A stretch of 64,000 nt of DNA, taken from the NCBI GenBank assembly GCA_947174335.1, contig CAMWIM010000001.1, positions 1 through 64,000 of the forward strand, in the 5' to 3' direction. A program made the translations under genes and the position numbers. Shown here piece after piece: positions 42,219-50,830 of the stretch (its first letter is position 1; each line of letters begins with the position of its first letter). The notes beneath the pieces are model-generated. The model had not been told where the DNA came from, made no database searches, and worked only from the letters and a program-made list of their open reading frames with translations. The stretch comes from an uncultured Porphyromonadaceae bacterium (GTDB lineage: Bacteria; Bacteroidota; Bacteroidia; Bacteroidales; Muribaculaceae).

Positions 42219-43820
42219 ATGTCTACCGTCTATACATCAACAGTCTATATCGTCGCAGGGCTTACAGCTTTGTTTTTCTGGATTCCTGCGATTTTCATGA
42301 CTTTGAAACGAGATTTAATGATGTTCCAGCAAAATTCATATCGTCCGGAACGATACTCCCGCTGGGCATCTCAAACAGGAGAATCAACAACAATTGCACG
42401 TTGTTTCTATCTTTTTGCCACAGCCTTTTTGCTGGTTCCGATGATTCCATTTATCATTTCGGCTCCCGTTGCCGCCTTAGTCGCAATATGGTTTACCCTT
42501 TCTTTATTAAAGGCAAAATATAAGAAGCCATTAGTATTTACTCCGCGTGCAAAACGACTGATGGGAGTGGCTTTAACATTGGCTACCGTCTTAGTTGCAA
42601 TCGCATGGTTGCTGACCGGATTGAAAGGGGCATGTGTTGTTGCATACGCCCTATTGTTTTTATCTCAGTTCGTCTTGTTGAGTTCTTATACAATCCTTAT
42701 TCCGGTTGAAAAATCAATCAATAAGAAATATTACAATGAAGCCGCCTCAATTCTGAAGGCGATGCCCGACCTCAAAATCATTGGTATTACAGGCAGTTAC
42801 GGCAAGACAAGCACCAAGCACTATCTGCAACGTATTTTATCTGAGAAATATGAGACATTAATGACGCCGGGCAGCTACAACACAACCCTTGGTGTTGTGC
42901 GTACAATCCGTGAATATCTTAAGCCATATACAGAAATATTCATTGTCGAGATGGGTGCCAAACAGCCGGGCGACATCAAAGAAATTTGTGATCTCGTTCA
43001 CCCTCAGGATGCTATCATTACCGCCGTAGGTGAACAACACCTTGAAACATTCAAAAGCATCGAAAATGTTCAGCGCACCAAATTTGAACTTTTCGATTCA
43101 CTCCCGAGCAACGGTCTTGCTGTCATCAATAACGACTTTGCGATGATTGCCTCCCGACCGACAAACAATGGTCCTGAAACTATTCGTTATGCCATCAACG
43201 ATGCAAACGGTTGTGACGTGACGGCTAAAGATATTGAATATGACCGACACGGTTCGTCATTTACTTATGCCGGACCTGCCGGAGAAATCAGGTTCCGCAC
43301 TCCACTTGTCGGGCAATGCAACATCTCGAATTTGCTCGCAGCAATCAGCATGGCACTCAAACTCGGTGTTCCTGTTGAAAAAATTAAATATGCTGTTGAG
43401 ACAATGGAACAAGTTGAACACCGTCTCAATATGAAACATACACCCGGAGGTCTGACAATCATTGATGACGCTTTCAACTCAAATCCCGACGGCTCACGCA
43501 TGGCTCTTGAAGTTTTGTCATACATGACCGGAGGTCGTCGCATCGTTATAACCCCGGGAATGATTGAACTTGGCGAGCGTCAGGAAGAACTCAACAATCT
43601 TTTCGGTCAACGCATTGCCAAGTCAGCCGATATTGCGATTGTCGTCGGACAATATAACCGCGATGCAATTTCTGACGGTATCAAAGCCGACAATTCATTT
43701 GATACAAACAATCTATATATTGTTGATTCATTTACCGAAGCTCAACAACTTTTGGCAGGGCTTGCAAAACCCGGAGACACCGTACTCTATGAGAACGATC
43801 TCCCCGACACATTTAAGTAA
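42219..43820 (+). CDS. Membrane-anchored Mur-ligase family protein (MurF-like paralogue)
   Basis: A 533-residue protein with 5 or so membrane segments in the first 170 residues, then a Mur ligase core: the ATP-binding GITGSYGKTSTKHYL, NTTLGVVRTI, VEMGAKQPGDIKEI, AVGEQHLETF, and DDAFNSNPDGSRMAL. These match MurF-like ATP-dependent amide ligases. The C-terminal VLYENDLPDTF differs from canonical MurF and is what I recall from the family called Mur ligase family protein. It lies between a hydrolase and a Ddl-like gene, away from a cell-division cluster, so it is probably not the essential MurF. The membrane domain is not found in MurF. Confidence 0.85.
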   Translation: MSTVYTSTVYIVAGLTALFFWIPAIFMTLKRDLMMFQQNSYRPERYSRWASQTGESTTIARCFYLFATAFLLVPMIPFIISAPVAALVAIWFTLSLLKAKYKKPLVFTPRAKRLMGVALTLATVLVAIAWLLTGLKGACVVAYALLFLSQFVLLSSYTILIPVEKSINKKYYNEAASILKAMPDLKIIGITGSYGKTSTKHYLQRILSEKYETLMTPGSYNTTLGVVRTIREYLKPYTEIFIVEMGAKQPGDIKEICDLVHPQDAIITAVGEQHLETFKSIENVQRTKFELFDSLPSNGLAVINNDFAMIASRPTNNGPETIRYAINDANGCDVTAKDIEYDRHGSSFTYAGPAGEIRFRTPLVGQCNISNLLAAISMALKLGVPVEKIKYAVETMEQVEHRLNMKHTPGGLTIIDDAFNSNPDGSRMALEVLSYMTGGRRIVITPGMIELGERQEELNNLFGQRIAKSADIAIVVGQYNRDAISDGIKADNSFDTNNLYIVDSFTEAQQLLAGLAKPGDTVLYENDLPDTFK

Positions 43821-43861
43821 ACAAAAATATTAACGATATTCATTCTGTTTCAAATACATTT

Positions 43862-45037
43862 ATGAAAACCAACATTGCCGTATTTTTTGGCGGTCGCTCA
43901 ACTGAGCACGAAATTTCAGTTATTTCTGCAAATCAGGCTATGCATGCCATAAACCGTGACCGTTTTAACGTAACTCCGATATATATATCTAAAGATGGTC
44001 GCTGGTACACCGGCGATGCTCTTTTTGACATTAAGGAATATAAATATCCCAAAGCACTTATTGCAAAATGTAAAGAAGTTTATATGCGTCCCATTCACGG
44101 CGATTATAAACTTTATTCGGTAAAGAAACCAATGTTTGGAAGTGATGTGGTTTCAAATATTGATGTCGTAATTCCGATTCTTCACGGTTCAAACGGTGAA
44201 GACGGTATTTTTGAAGGTGTACTTGAAACCATTGGAATTCCCTACGCCGGTTGCAACACATTGTCATCGGCAAACGGTATGGATAAAATCACAATGAAAA
44301 TGATTTTACAAGCTAATGATATTCCCGTTGTTAAATATGTTTGGTTCACTGATAAACAATGGCGTGCTCAGCGTGATGAACAAATCAAAAAAATTGAAGA
44401 AAAAATCGGCTATCCCGTCATTGTAAAACCTGCCAATCTTGGTTCATCTGTCGGTATCAGCCGTGCAGCCGACCGTGAAACTCTCATCTCGGCTGTTGAA
44501 ACCGCAAGCCGTTATTCAACCCGTATTATTGTTGAAATGATGGTTGACAACCTCCAGGAAATAAACTGCTCAGTTCTCGGCGACTGCGACGAATACACAA
44601 TGTCGGTTTTGGAAGAACCTATTAAATCAGGCGAATTCCTAACATACGAAGATAAATATGTTGGCGGAACCAAAGGCGCAAAAGGAATGCAGGCATCTCA
44701 AAAACGTATTCCTGCCGAACTCCCCGAAAACGAAACCGAACGCATCAAATATCTTGCAGGCGAGACATTCCGTGTGCTTTCATGTCATGGTGTAAGCCGT
44801 GTTGACGTCATTGTCGACAGCAAGACTCGCGATATCTACGTTAACGAAATCAACACAATCCCCGGCTCTCTCTCTTTCTATCTTTGGGAAGCTACAGGCT
44901 TGAAATTTGACCAATTGATGGAACGTCTTGTTCAGCTTGCGCTGAAACGTAATCGTGAAATGTCACACAAGACCGTATCATACGACCAAAACATCTTTGC
45001 GATGGGTGGTGGAGTAAAAGGTGGAATCAAAAAATAA
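43862..45037 (+). CDS. D-alanine--D-alanine ligase family (ATP-grasp) protein
   Basis: A 391-residue ATP-grasp ligase. Visible: AVFFGGRSTEHEIS, PILHGSNGEDGIFEG, KPANLGSSVGIS, the acidic metal region (VDVIVDSKTRDIYVNEIN) and NEINTIPGSLSFYLWEATG. The family joins two D-amino acids or a D-amino acid to a hydroxy acid. It follows the MurF-like gene by 41 bases and has a Lys-rich C-terminal tail. A paralogue rather than the essential Ddl is likely given the cassette, but this could be the cell's only Ddl; one genome-wide check would tell. Confidence 0.85.
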   Translation: MKTNIAVFFGGRSTEHEISVISANQAMHAINRDRFNVTPIYISKDGRWYTGDALFDIKEYKYPKALIAKCKEVYMRPIHGDYKLYSVKKPMFGSDVVSNIDVVIPILHGSNGEDGIFEGVLETIGIPYAGCNTLSSANGMDKITMKMILQANDIPVVKYVWFTDKQWRAQRDEQIKKIEEKIGYPVIVKPANLGSSVGISRAADRETLISAVETASRYSTRIIVEMMVDNLQEINCSVLGDCDEYTMSVLEEPIKSGEFLTYEDKYVGGTKGAKGMQASQKRIPAELPENETERIKYLAGETFRVLSCHGVSRVDVIVDSKTRDIYVNEINTIPGSLSFYLWEATGLKFDQLMERLVQLALKRNREMSHKTVSYDQNIFAMGGGVKGGIKK

Positions 45038-45055
45038 TTATAACAAGAATTTTTG

Positions 45056-45063
45056 TAACTTTG
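45056..45063 (+). promoter_or_regulatory. -7 element before ileS
   Basis: TAACTTTG 30 bases before the ileS ATG. No matching -33 is seen, so ileS may also be read through from the Ddl-like gene. Confidence 0.45.
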
Positions 45064-45092
45064 CGAAAAATTTAGCATATTGAGATTTTCTC

Positions 45093-48000
45093 ATGAAAAA
45101 ATTTACAGAATATAATAACTTCAATCTCTCGGAAATCAACCATCGTGTTCTTGCCGATTGGAACGAGAAAGCATTATTTGAACAGAGTATTAAGGAACGT
45201 GAAGGTTGTCCTTCATTTGTATTCTTTGAAGGACCGCCATCGGCAAACGGTATGCCGGGTATTCACCACGTCTTGGCTCGTACCATCAAAGATATCTTCT
45301 GCCGATATAAAACAATGCAAGGATTCCATGTAAAACGTAAGGCAGGATGGGATACCCACGGGCTTCCTGTTGAACTCGGGGTTGAAAAATCTCTTGGAAT
45401 CACCAAAGAAGATATCGGAACCAAAATCTCTGTTGACGACTATAACGAAGCTTGTCGCCGTGAGGTTATGAAATATACCCGTGAATGGGAAACGCTCACC
45501 AACTCCATGGGTTATTGGGTGGATATGAACGACCCGTATATCACATACGATAACCGTTATATTGAATCTGTATGGTGGTTACTTGGTCAAATCTACAATA
45601 AAGGTTTACTTTATAAAGGCTATACAATCCAACCTTATTCGCCGGCTGCCGGCACAGGGCTCAGTTCTCATGAGCTTAATCAGCCCGGTTGCTATCGCGA
45701 TGTAAAAGATACAACTTGCATTGCTCAATTTCTCGCAACCGATCCTATCGAACCAATGAAAGGATGGGGCGAACCCTATTTCCTTGCATGGACAACTACC
45801 CCGTGGACTCTCCCCTCTAACACCGCTTTGGCTGTAGGTCCTCAAATTGAATATGATATTGTTAGAACATATAATCCATATTCCGGTAAAAAGGTCACTG
45901 TAGTTGTGGCTGATGCTTTATTATCAACTATTTTTAATCCTAAGGCAAAAGATATCGCACTTGACGACTACAAACCGGGTGATAAACTCATTCCCTACGA
46001 AGTCGTTGCCAAAGTCAAAGGGTCTGACCTTGCCGGATTACATTATCAACAACTTTTACCTTGGGTAAAAGCTGAAGATGGCGCATTCCGTGTAATCCCC
46101 GCCGACTATGTAACCGTTGAAGATGGTACAGGTATCGTCCATATAGCCGGTACATTTGGTGCTGATGACCTTCGCGTATCAAAACTCAATGGTATTCCCC
46201 CGTTGCACCTTATCGACCGCGACGGAAACCTCCGTCCGATGGTCGATCTCAAAGGTCGTTTCTATATGCTTGATGAACTCGACCCTGAGTTTGTAAAAAA
46301 TCGCATTGATGTAGAACAATACAAACAGTGGGAAGGTAAATATGTCAAAAATGCTTATGATGCTACAAAGACCGAAAACGATGAAACTCTCGACATCGAA
46401 CTTTGTATGTTCATGAAGCAGACCGATCGCGTTTTCAAAATCGAAAAACATGTTCACAACTATCCCCATTGCTGGCGTACAGATAAACCTGTACTCTACT
46501 ACCCTCTTGACAGCTGGTTTATCAAATCGACTGCTGTGCGCGAACGCTTGATGGATTTGAACAAAGAAATCAAGTGGAAGCCCGAAGCAACCGGTACAGG
46601 TCGTTTTGGTAAATGGCTTGAGAACCTCCAGGACTGGAACCTTTCCCGTAGCCGTTATTGGGGAACACCCCTCCCGATCTGGCGTTCGGAAGACGGTAAA
46701 TCAGAAATCTTTATTGATTCAGTAGAGAAACTCTACAACGAAATTGATAAATCGGTGGCTGCCGGTGTAATGAAGTCAAATCCGCTGAAAGACAAAGGTT
46801 TTATTCCCGGCGTAATGACCAAAGAAAATTACGAGAAGATTGACCTCCACCGTCCCTATGTTGATGATATCGTTCTTGTTGACGCCAACGGAAACCCGAT
46901 GAAACGTGAGCTTGACCTTCTTGATGTTTGGTTTGACTCCGGTTCTATGCCTTACGCTCAACACCACTATCCGTTTGAGAATAAAGAAGCTATTGAATCA
47001 GGCGAACTCTTCCCTGCCGACTTCATCGCCGAAGGTGTTGACCAAACCCGTGGTTGGTTCTTTACACTCCATGCAATTGCCGGAATGGTATTTGACCGAA
47101 ACTCTTATAAAGCCGTTATCTCCAATGGTCTTGTACTCGACAAAAACGGTAACAAGATGTCAAAACGTCTTGGCAATGCAGTCAATCCGTTTGAGACTAT
47201 CGAACAATATGGATCTGACCCTGTAAGGTGGTATATGATTGCCAACTCATCACCATGGGATAATCTTAAGTTTGACACAATGGGTGTTCAAGAAGTTGCT
47301 CGTAAACTTTTTGCAACACTGTTCAACACATATAAATTCTTTGCACAGTATGCCAACCTCGATGGTTTTACCGGTGCAGAACCTCAAGTTCCACTGAAAG
47401 ACCGTCCCGAGTCAGACCGTTGGATTATCTCGCTTCTTAACACATTAATTATAAATGTTCAGGAAGCCCTTGATGATTACGAGCCAACTAAAGCCGCACG
47501 TGCAATTAATGAATTTATCGGTGACAATCTCTCTAACTGGTATGTTCGTCTAAACCGTAAACGTTTCTGGGGTAGCGACAATGACAGCGATAAACTTTCG
47601 GCTTATCAAACTCTGTATCAATGCCTTGAAACAATTGCATTGTTGATGGCTCCTATCGCACCGTTCTATTCTGACCAACTTTATCGCGACTTGACTTCTG
47701 TTTCAGGACGTGATAACAAGTCGGTTCACCTTGCCCAGTTCTCTAAAGCTGACAAAAGCGCAATTGACAAGGAACTTGAAACGAGAATGGACATTGCGCA
47801 GCGACTCACATCTATGATTCTTGCACTGCGTCGTAAAGCAAACATCAAAGTCCGTCAGCCACTTCAAGCAATGATGGTTCCGGCAACCGACAAAAAACAA
47901 CGTACTGAAATCGAATCAGTTAAAGACCTTATTCTTACAGAGGTTAACGTCAAGTCGCTCCAAATTCCTGACGACGACGAGAATATTCTTGTTAAACGTG

Positions 48001-48521
48001 TTAAACCCGATTTCAAGAAACTTGGTCCGAAACATGGTAAAGCAATGAAACAAGTTGCTAATACCATAATGTCGCTTACTCAGTCTCAAATCAGAGAGCT
48101 CGAACGTGACGGATCAATCAAGATTGTGCTTCCCGACAACTCCGAAGCTATTGTTGACGGTACTGATGTTGAAATCATCTCTGAAGATATTCCCGGATGG
48201 ATGGTTGCAAACGAAGGTAACCTTACTGTTGCTCTTGACATCACCGTTACTCCCGAACTACGTCGTGAAGGTATCGCTCGAGACCTCATCAACCGCGTTC
48301 AAAATATTAGAAAATCTCGTGATTATAATATAACCGACCGTATTACTGTTGTTATCGAGCCAAACGAACTGACCGATAATGCAGTCAAAGAATATGGCTC
48401 GTACATCGCCACTCAGGTACTCGCCAATGCCGTTGTTACAGGTAAGGTTGATTCTCCTGCGGACGATGAACGACTCGATATTGACGGAACAGAGGTTAAT
48501 GTTAAAATTTCACTCGCCTAA
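45093..48521 (+). CDS. ileS: Isoleucyl-tRNA synthetase (long, eukaryote-like IleS2 type)
   Basis: The enzyme charges tRNA-Ile. At 1142 residues it is longer than E. coli IleRS (about 940). Class I motifs: HIGH-equivalent GIHHVLAR (about 55-60) and KMSKR in NGNKMSKRLGN (about 686-690). Between them lies the large editing domain (TGLSSHEL..PGCYRDVKDT..., WTTTPWTLPSNTALAV). The C-terminal extension (about 930-1142) replaces the zinc-binding end of the short type. This IleS2 group tends to resist mupirocin. It heads an operon with a TraR/DksA-like gene, lspA and a DUF4296 gene. Confidence 0.97.
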   Translation: MKKFTEYNNFNLSEINHRVLADWNEKALFEQSIKEREGCPSFVFFEGPPSANGMPGIHHVLARTIKDIFCRYKTMQGFHVKRKAGWDTHGLPVELGVEKSLGITKEDIGTKISVDDYNEACRREVMKYTREWETLTNSMGYWVDMNDPYITYDNRYIESVWWLLGQIYNKGLLYKGYTIQPYSPAAGTGLSSHELNQPGCYRDVKDTTCIAQFLATDPIEPMKGWGEPYFLAWTTTPWTLPSNTALAVGPQIEYDIVRTYNPYSGKKVTVVVADALLSTIFNPKAKDIALDDYKPGDKLIPYEVVAKVKGSDLAGLHYQQLLPWVKAEDGAFRVIPADYVTVEDGTGIVHIAGTFGADDLRVSKLNGIPPLHLIDRDGNLRPMVDLKGRFYMLDELDPEFVKNRIDVEQYKQWEGKYVKNAYDATKTENDETLDIELCMFMKQTDRVFKIEKHVHNYPHCWRTDKPVLYYPLDSWFIKSTAVRERLMDLNKEIKWKPEATGTGRFGKWLENLQDWNLSRSRYWGTPLPIWRSEDGKSEIFIDSVEKLYNEIDKSVAAGVMKSNPLKDKGFIPGVMTKENYEKIDLHRPYVDDIVLVDANGNPMKRELDLLDVWFDSGSMPYAQHHYPFENKEAIESGELFPADFIAEGVDQTRGWFFTLHAIAGMVFDRNSYKAVISNGLVLDKNGNKMSKRLGNAVNPFETIEQYGSDPVRWYMIANSSPWDNLKFDTMGVQEVARKLFATLFNTYKFFAQYANLDGFTGAEPQVPLKDRPESDRWIISLLNTLIINVQEALDDYEPTKAARAINEFIGDNLSNWYVRLNRKRFWGSDNDSDKLSAYQTLYQCLETIALLMAPIAPFYSDQLYRDLTSVSGRDNKSVHLAQFSKADKSAIDKELETRMDIAQRLTSMILALRRKANIKVRQPLQAMMVPATDKKQRTEIESVKDLILTEVNVKSLQIPDDDENILVKRVKPDFKKLGPKHGKAMKQVANTIMSLTQSQIRELERDGSIKIVLPDNSEAIVDGTDVEIISEDIPGWMVANEGNLTVALDITVTPELRREGIARDLINRVQNIRKSRDYNITDRITVVIEPNELTDNAVKEYGSYIATQVLANAVVTGKVDSPADDERLDIDGTEVNVKISLA

Positions 48522-48532
48522 ACCAATAAGCT

Positions 48533-48913
48533 ATGGAAGAAAAAACAAGATATTCTGACGAAGAACTTCTCGAATTCAAAGAAATTATCCTCAAAAAACT
48601 TGAGAAAGCTCAAAGAGAATATGACTTGATAATGTCTGAGTTGAACAACGCCAACGAAAATGGCACTAACGATACGTCTCCAACCTTTAAAACATTGGAA
48701 GAAGGTGCATCGACACTCGGAAAAGAAGAAGCAGTGCGCATGGCTCAACGTCAAGGAAAGTTCATTCAGCATTTGAAAGCTGCATTAATGAGAATTGAGA
48801 ATAAAACCTATGGCATTGACCGAGCCACCGGTAAACTCATTCCCAAGGAACGACTTAGAGCTGTACCTCACGCAACCCTGAGCATTGATCAAAAAAATGC
48901 AGGCAAACACTGA
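48533..48913 (+). CDS. TraR/DksA-family protein without the zinc-finger cysteines
   Basis: A 126-residue protein with a coiled-coil N-terminal part (EELLEFKEIILKKLEKAQREYDLI) and the DksA-type end YGIDRATGKLIPKERLRAVPHATLSIDQK. In DksA the four zinc cysteines sit at the places here taken by D, A, S and Q, so there is no zinc site. The coiled coil could still enter the RNA polymerase secondary channel. It lies 11 bases after ileS and 15 before lspA. Confidence 0.85.
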   Translation: MEEKTRYSDEELLEFKEIILKKLEKAQREYDLIMSELNNANENGTNDTSPTFKTLEEGASTLGKEEAVRMAQRQGKFIQHLKAALMRIENKTYGIDRATGKLIPKERLRAVPHATLSIDQKNAGKH

Positions 48914-48928
48914 TATTGCTTCAATCTA

Positions 48929-49579
48929 ATGAAATCAAAAGGACTTTTAGCACTTATCATAATTCTGTCGGTAATACTTGTCGATCAGATTGTAAAGATC
49001 TATATAAAAACCCACTTCTACCTCGGCGAAAGTGTAGAGGTAGCCTCGTGGTTTAAAATTCTGTTTATCGAGAATAACGGAATGGCGTTCGGTATGGAGC
49101 TTGGCAGCAAAATATTCCTGACTTTACTTCGCATCGTCGTTGTCGGATTAGTAATTTATTACGTTTGTCATATCAAAAATAATCCAAAACTAAAAACCGG
49201 ATACTTAATTTCATTGTCACTTATCATAGCCGGAGCTGCCGGAAACATTATTGACTCAATGTTTTATGGCATCATTTTCAATGACCCCATTCCTCCGACT
49301 ATAGCAGAAATGTTTCCCGAAGATGGCGGATACGCTCCGTTTTTATATGGACGCGTGGTAGATATGCTCTATTTCCCTTTATTCAGCTTTAACTGGCCCG
49401 ACTGGATACCATTTATCGGTGGAGATTTATTTATCTTTTTTCAACCGGTATTCAATATTGCCGATGCTGCAATTACTGTTGGTATTCTTATGCTGATTCT
49501 CTTTTACTCAAGCCAATTGACTGAACTTCAACAGAAACCCAAAAACTCTGAAGAAGAAAACAAAGTTATCGCCGAATAA
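48929..49579 (+). CDS. lspA: Lipoprotein signal peptidase
   Basis: LspA cuts lipidated prolipoproteins at the lipobox. The 216-residue, four-helix membrane protein has the family motifs VDQIVKIYI, ENNGMAFGM, AGNIIDSMFYG, and the catalytic aspartates D145 (GRVVDML) and D179 (FNIADAAI). It is longer than E. coli LspA because of a loop (about 115-140), usual in Bacteroidota. The next gene encodes a lipoprotein. Confidence 0.95.
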   Translation: MKSKGLLALIIILSVILVDQIVKIYIKTHFYLGESVEVASWFKILFIENNGMAFGMELGSKIFLTLLRIVVVGLVIYYVCHIKNNPKLKTGYLISLSLIIAGAAGNIIDSMFYGIIFNDPIPPTIAEMFPEDGGYAPFLYGRVVDMLYFPLFSFNWPDWIPFIGGDLFIFFQPVFNIADAAITVGILMLILFYSSQLTELQQKPKNSEEENKVIAE

Positions 49580-49590
49580 ATTTTAATCTT

Positions 49591-50391
49591 ATGCACGATT
49601 TGAATAATACGTTCAGTATAATTATTGTATCGATAATTATGTCGATAGCTTTATCGTCGTGCCATAATACACCTAAAGGAGTTTTGTCAGAAAAAAAAAT
49701 GACAGAACTTCTCATTGACCTGCATAAAGCCGAGGCTTTGAGCGAAATTAAATATCGTGATTTTCCCAATGACTCGGCAAAACTTCAACTGAAACAAGCG
49801 GTTTATAACCTTCACCAAACCGATCAGGCAACATTTGATTCATCGTTAAGATGGTATGGTTATCATGTTGACAAACTCAGCGAGGTATATGACAACGTTA
49901 TCAAAGAGCTTGAAGCCGAAGTTGAAAAAGCCGGAAGTGTTGCCGTTCTCTCAACCTCAATTATGGGCGACTCGGTAAATGCATGGACCGGAGCTTCAAG
50001 TTATGTCTTTAATAGATTGTCTCCCGTTAACCGTTTGGATTTCACCCTCAAAAAAGATAATGCGTGGGAAAAAGGAGACAGCTACACATTCCAATTCAAG
50101 ACTTTAAATAAAGCAAATCCGGGAAACGTAGCAATATTTATTGATTATGATAATAACACAACCGATTATGTTTCCCACTCGATTGAAGATGATAGCTGGA
50201 CACGTCTTACAGCCGTAATGGACACACTCCGTAACCCTGTAAGCGTGTACGGTTTTGTCTCATTTGACATGAACCAAAACGAAGAAATTTTCGTTGACTC
50301 GCTCAGTCTTGTACGACGCCGTTTCGATACATCAAGCTATCGACGCAGATATAATCAACAACAATTTAATTTTAAATCAGAAAAGCGATAA
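49591..50391 (+). CDS. DUF4296-family lipoprotein
   Basis: A 266-residue lipoprotein: hydrophobic signal followed by lipobox LSSC (about residue 24), then a DUF4296 domain (about 30-110; LSEKKMTELLIDLHKAEALSEIKY...WYGYHVDKLSEVYDNVIKEL), then a beta-rich domain about 130-250 (carbohydrate-binding-like look). The pairing lspA then DUF4296 is common in the phylum. Function unknown. Confidence 0.85.
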   Translation: MHDLNNTFSIIIVSIIMSIALSSCHNTPKGVLSEKKMTELLIDLHKAEALSEIKYRDFPNDSAKLQLKQAVYNLHQTDQATFDSSLRWYGYHVDKLSEVYDNVIKELEAEVEKAGSVAVLSTSIMGDSVNAWTGASSYVFNRLSPVNRLDFTLKKDNAWEKGDSYTFQFKTLNKANPGNVAIFIDYDNNTTDYVSHSIEDDSWTRLTAVMDTLRNPVSVYGFVSFDMNQNEEIFVDSLSLVRRRFDTSSYRRRYNQQQFNFKSEKR

Positions 50392-50392
50392 A

Positions 50393-50719
50393 ATGAATTT
50401 TTCGCCCAAACATAAAGCAGTTTTATCGCGCATAGTTATTAATTGTGGCGAAATCAAACAATTGAGCGTTGTAAAACGAAACAACAACCAAGATTGCCAC
50501 CATAAATACATCATCAAGCCATTTGAGATGGAAACAGAATCAACTGTTTTTGTTGATTCCCCGATTGCGCTTCTAAACAAAGAAATGAATGAGCAATTTA
50601 CACAATCATCTGATGTCAACACCCTCATCAAAAAGGCTCAACAACTTTCGTCAACAATAACCAATCCCGATTCAATTTTTTTACTTTCACCCGGTAAAAT
50701 ATCAATACTCGACATCTAA
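50393..50719 (+). CDS. Protein of unknown function
   Basis: Start ATG 50393 (MNFSPKHKAVL), one base after the DUF4296 stop, 108 residues. Mixed alpha/beta composition with VINCGEIKQLSVVKR, YIIKPFEMETESTVFVD, and a terminal SPGKISILDI. No signal peptide. I cannot assign a family. Position and spacing make it the fifth gene of the ileS operon. Confidence 0.65.
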   Translation: MNFSPKHKAVLSRIVINCGEIKQLSVVKRNNNQDCHHKYIIKPFEMETESTVFVDSPIALLNKEMNEQFTQSSDVNTLIKKAQQLSSTITNPDSIFLLSPGKISILDI

Positions 50720-50787
50720 AATTGATTTAAAGTCAATTCATCATAAAAGCTTTTTGCTCTATTTTTTTCTATTTCAGTAATTTTAGC

Positions 50788-50795
50788 TAACTTTG
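50788..50795 (+). promoter_or_regulatory. -7 element before nusB
   Basis: TAACTTTG, 35 bases before the nusB ATG; at the -33 distance only a TTTT run is present. Confidence 0.5.
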
Positions 50796-50830
50796 CAAGG
50801 TCAAAGTCAAATCTGAAGACAGAGAAAGAA

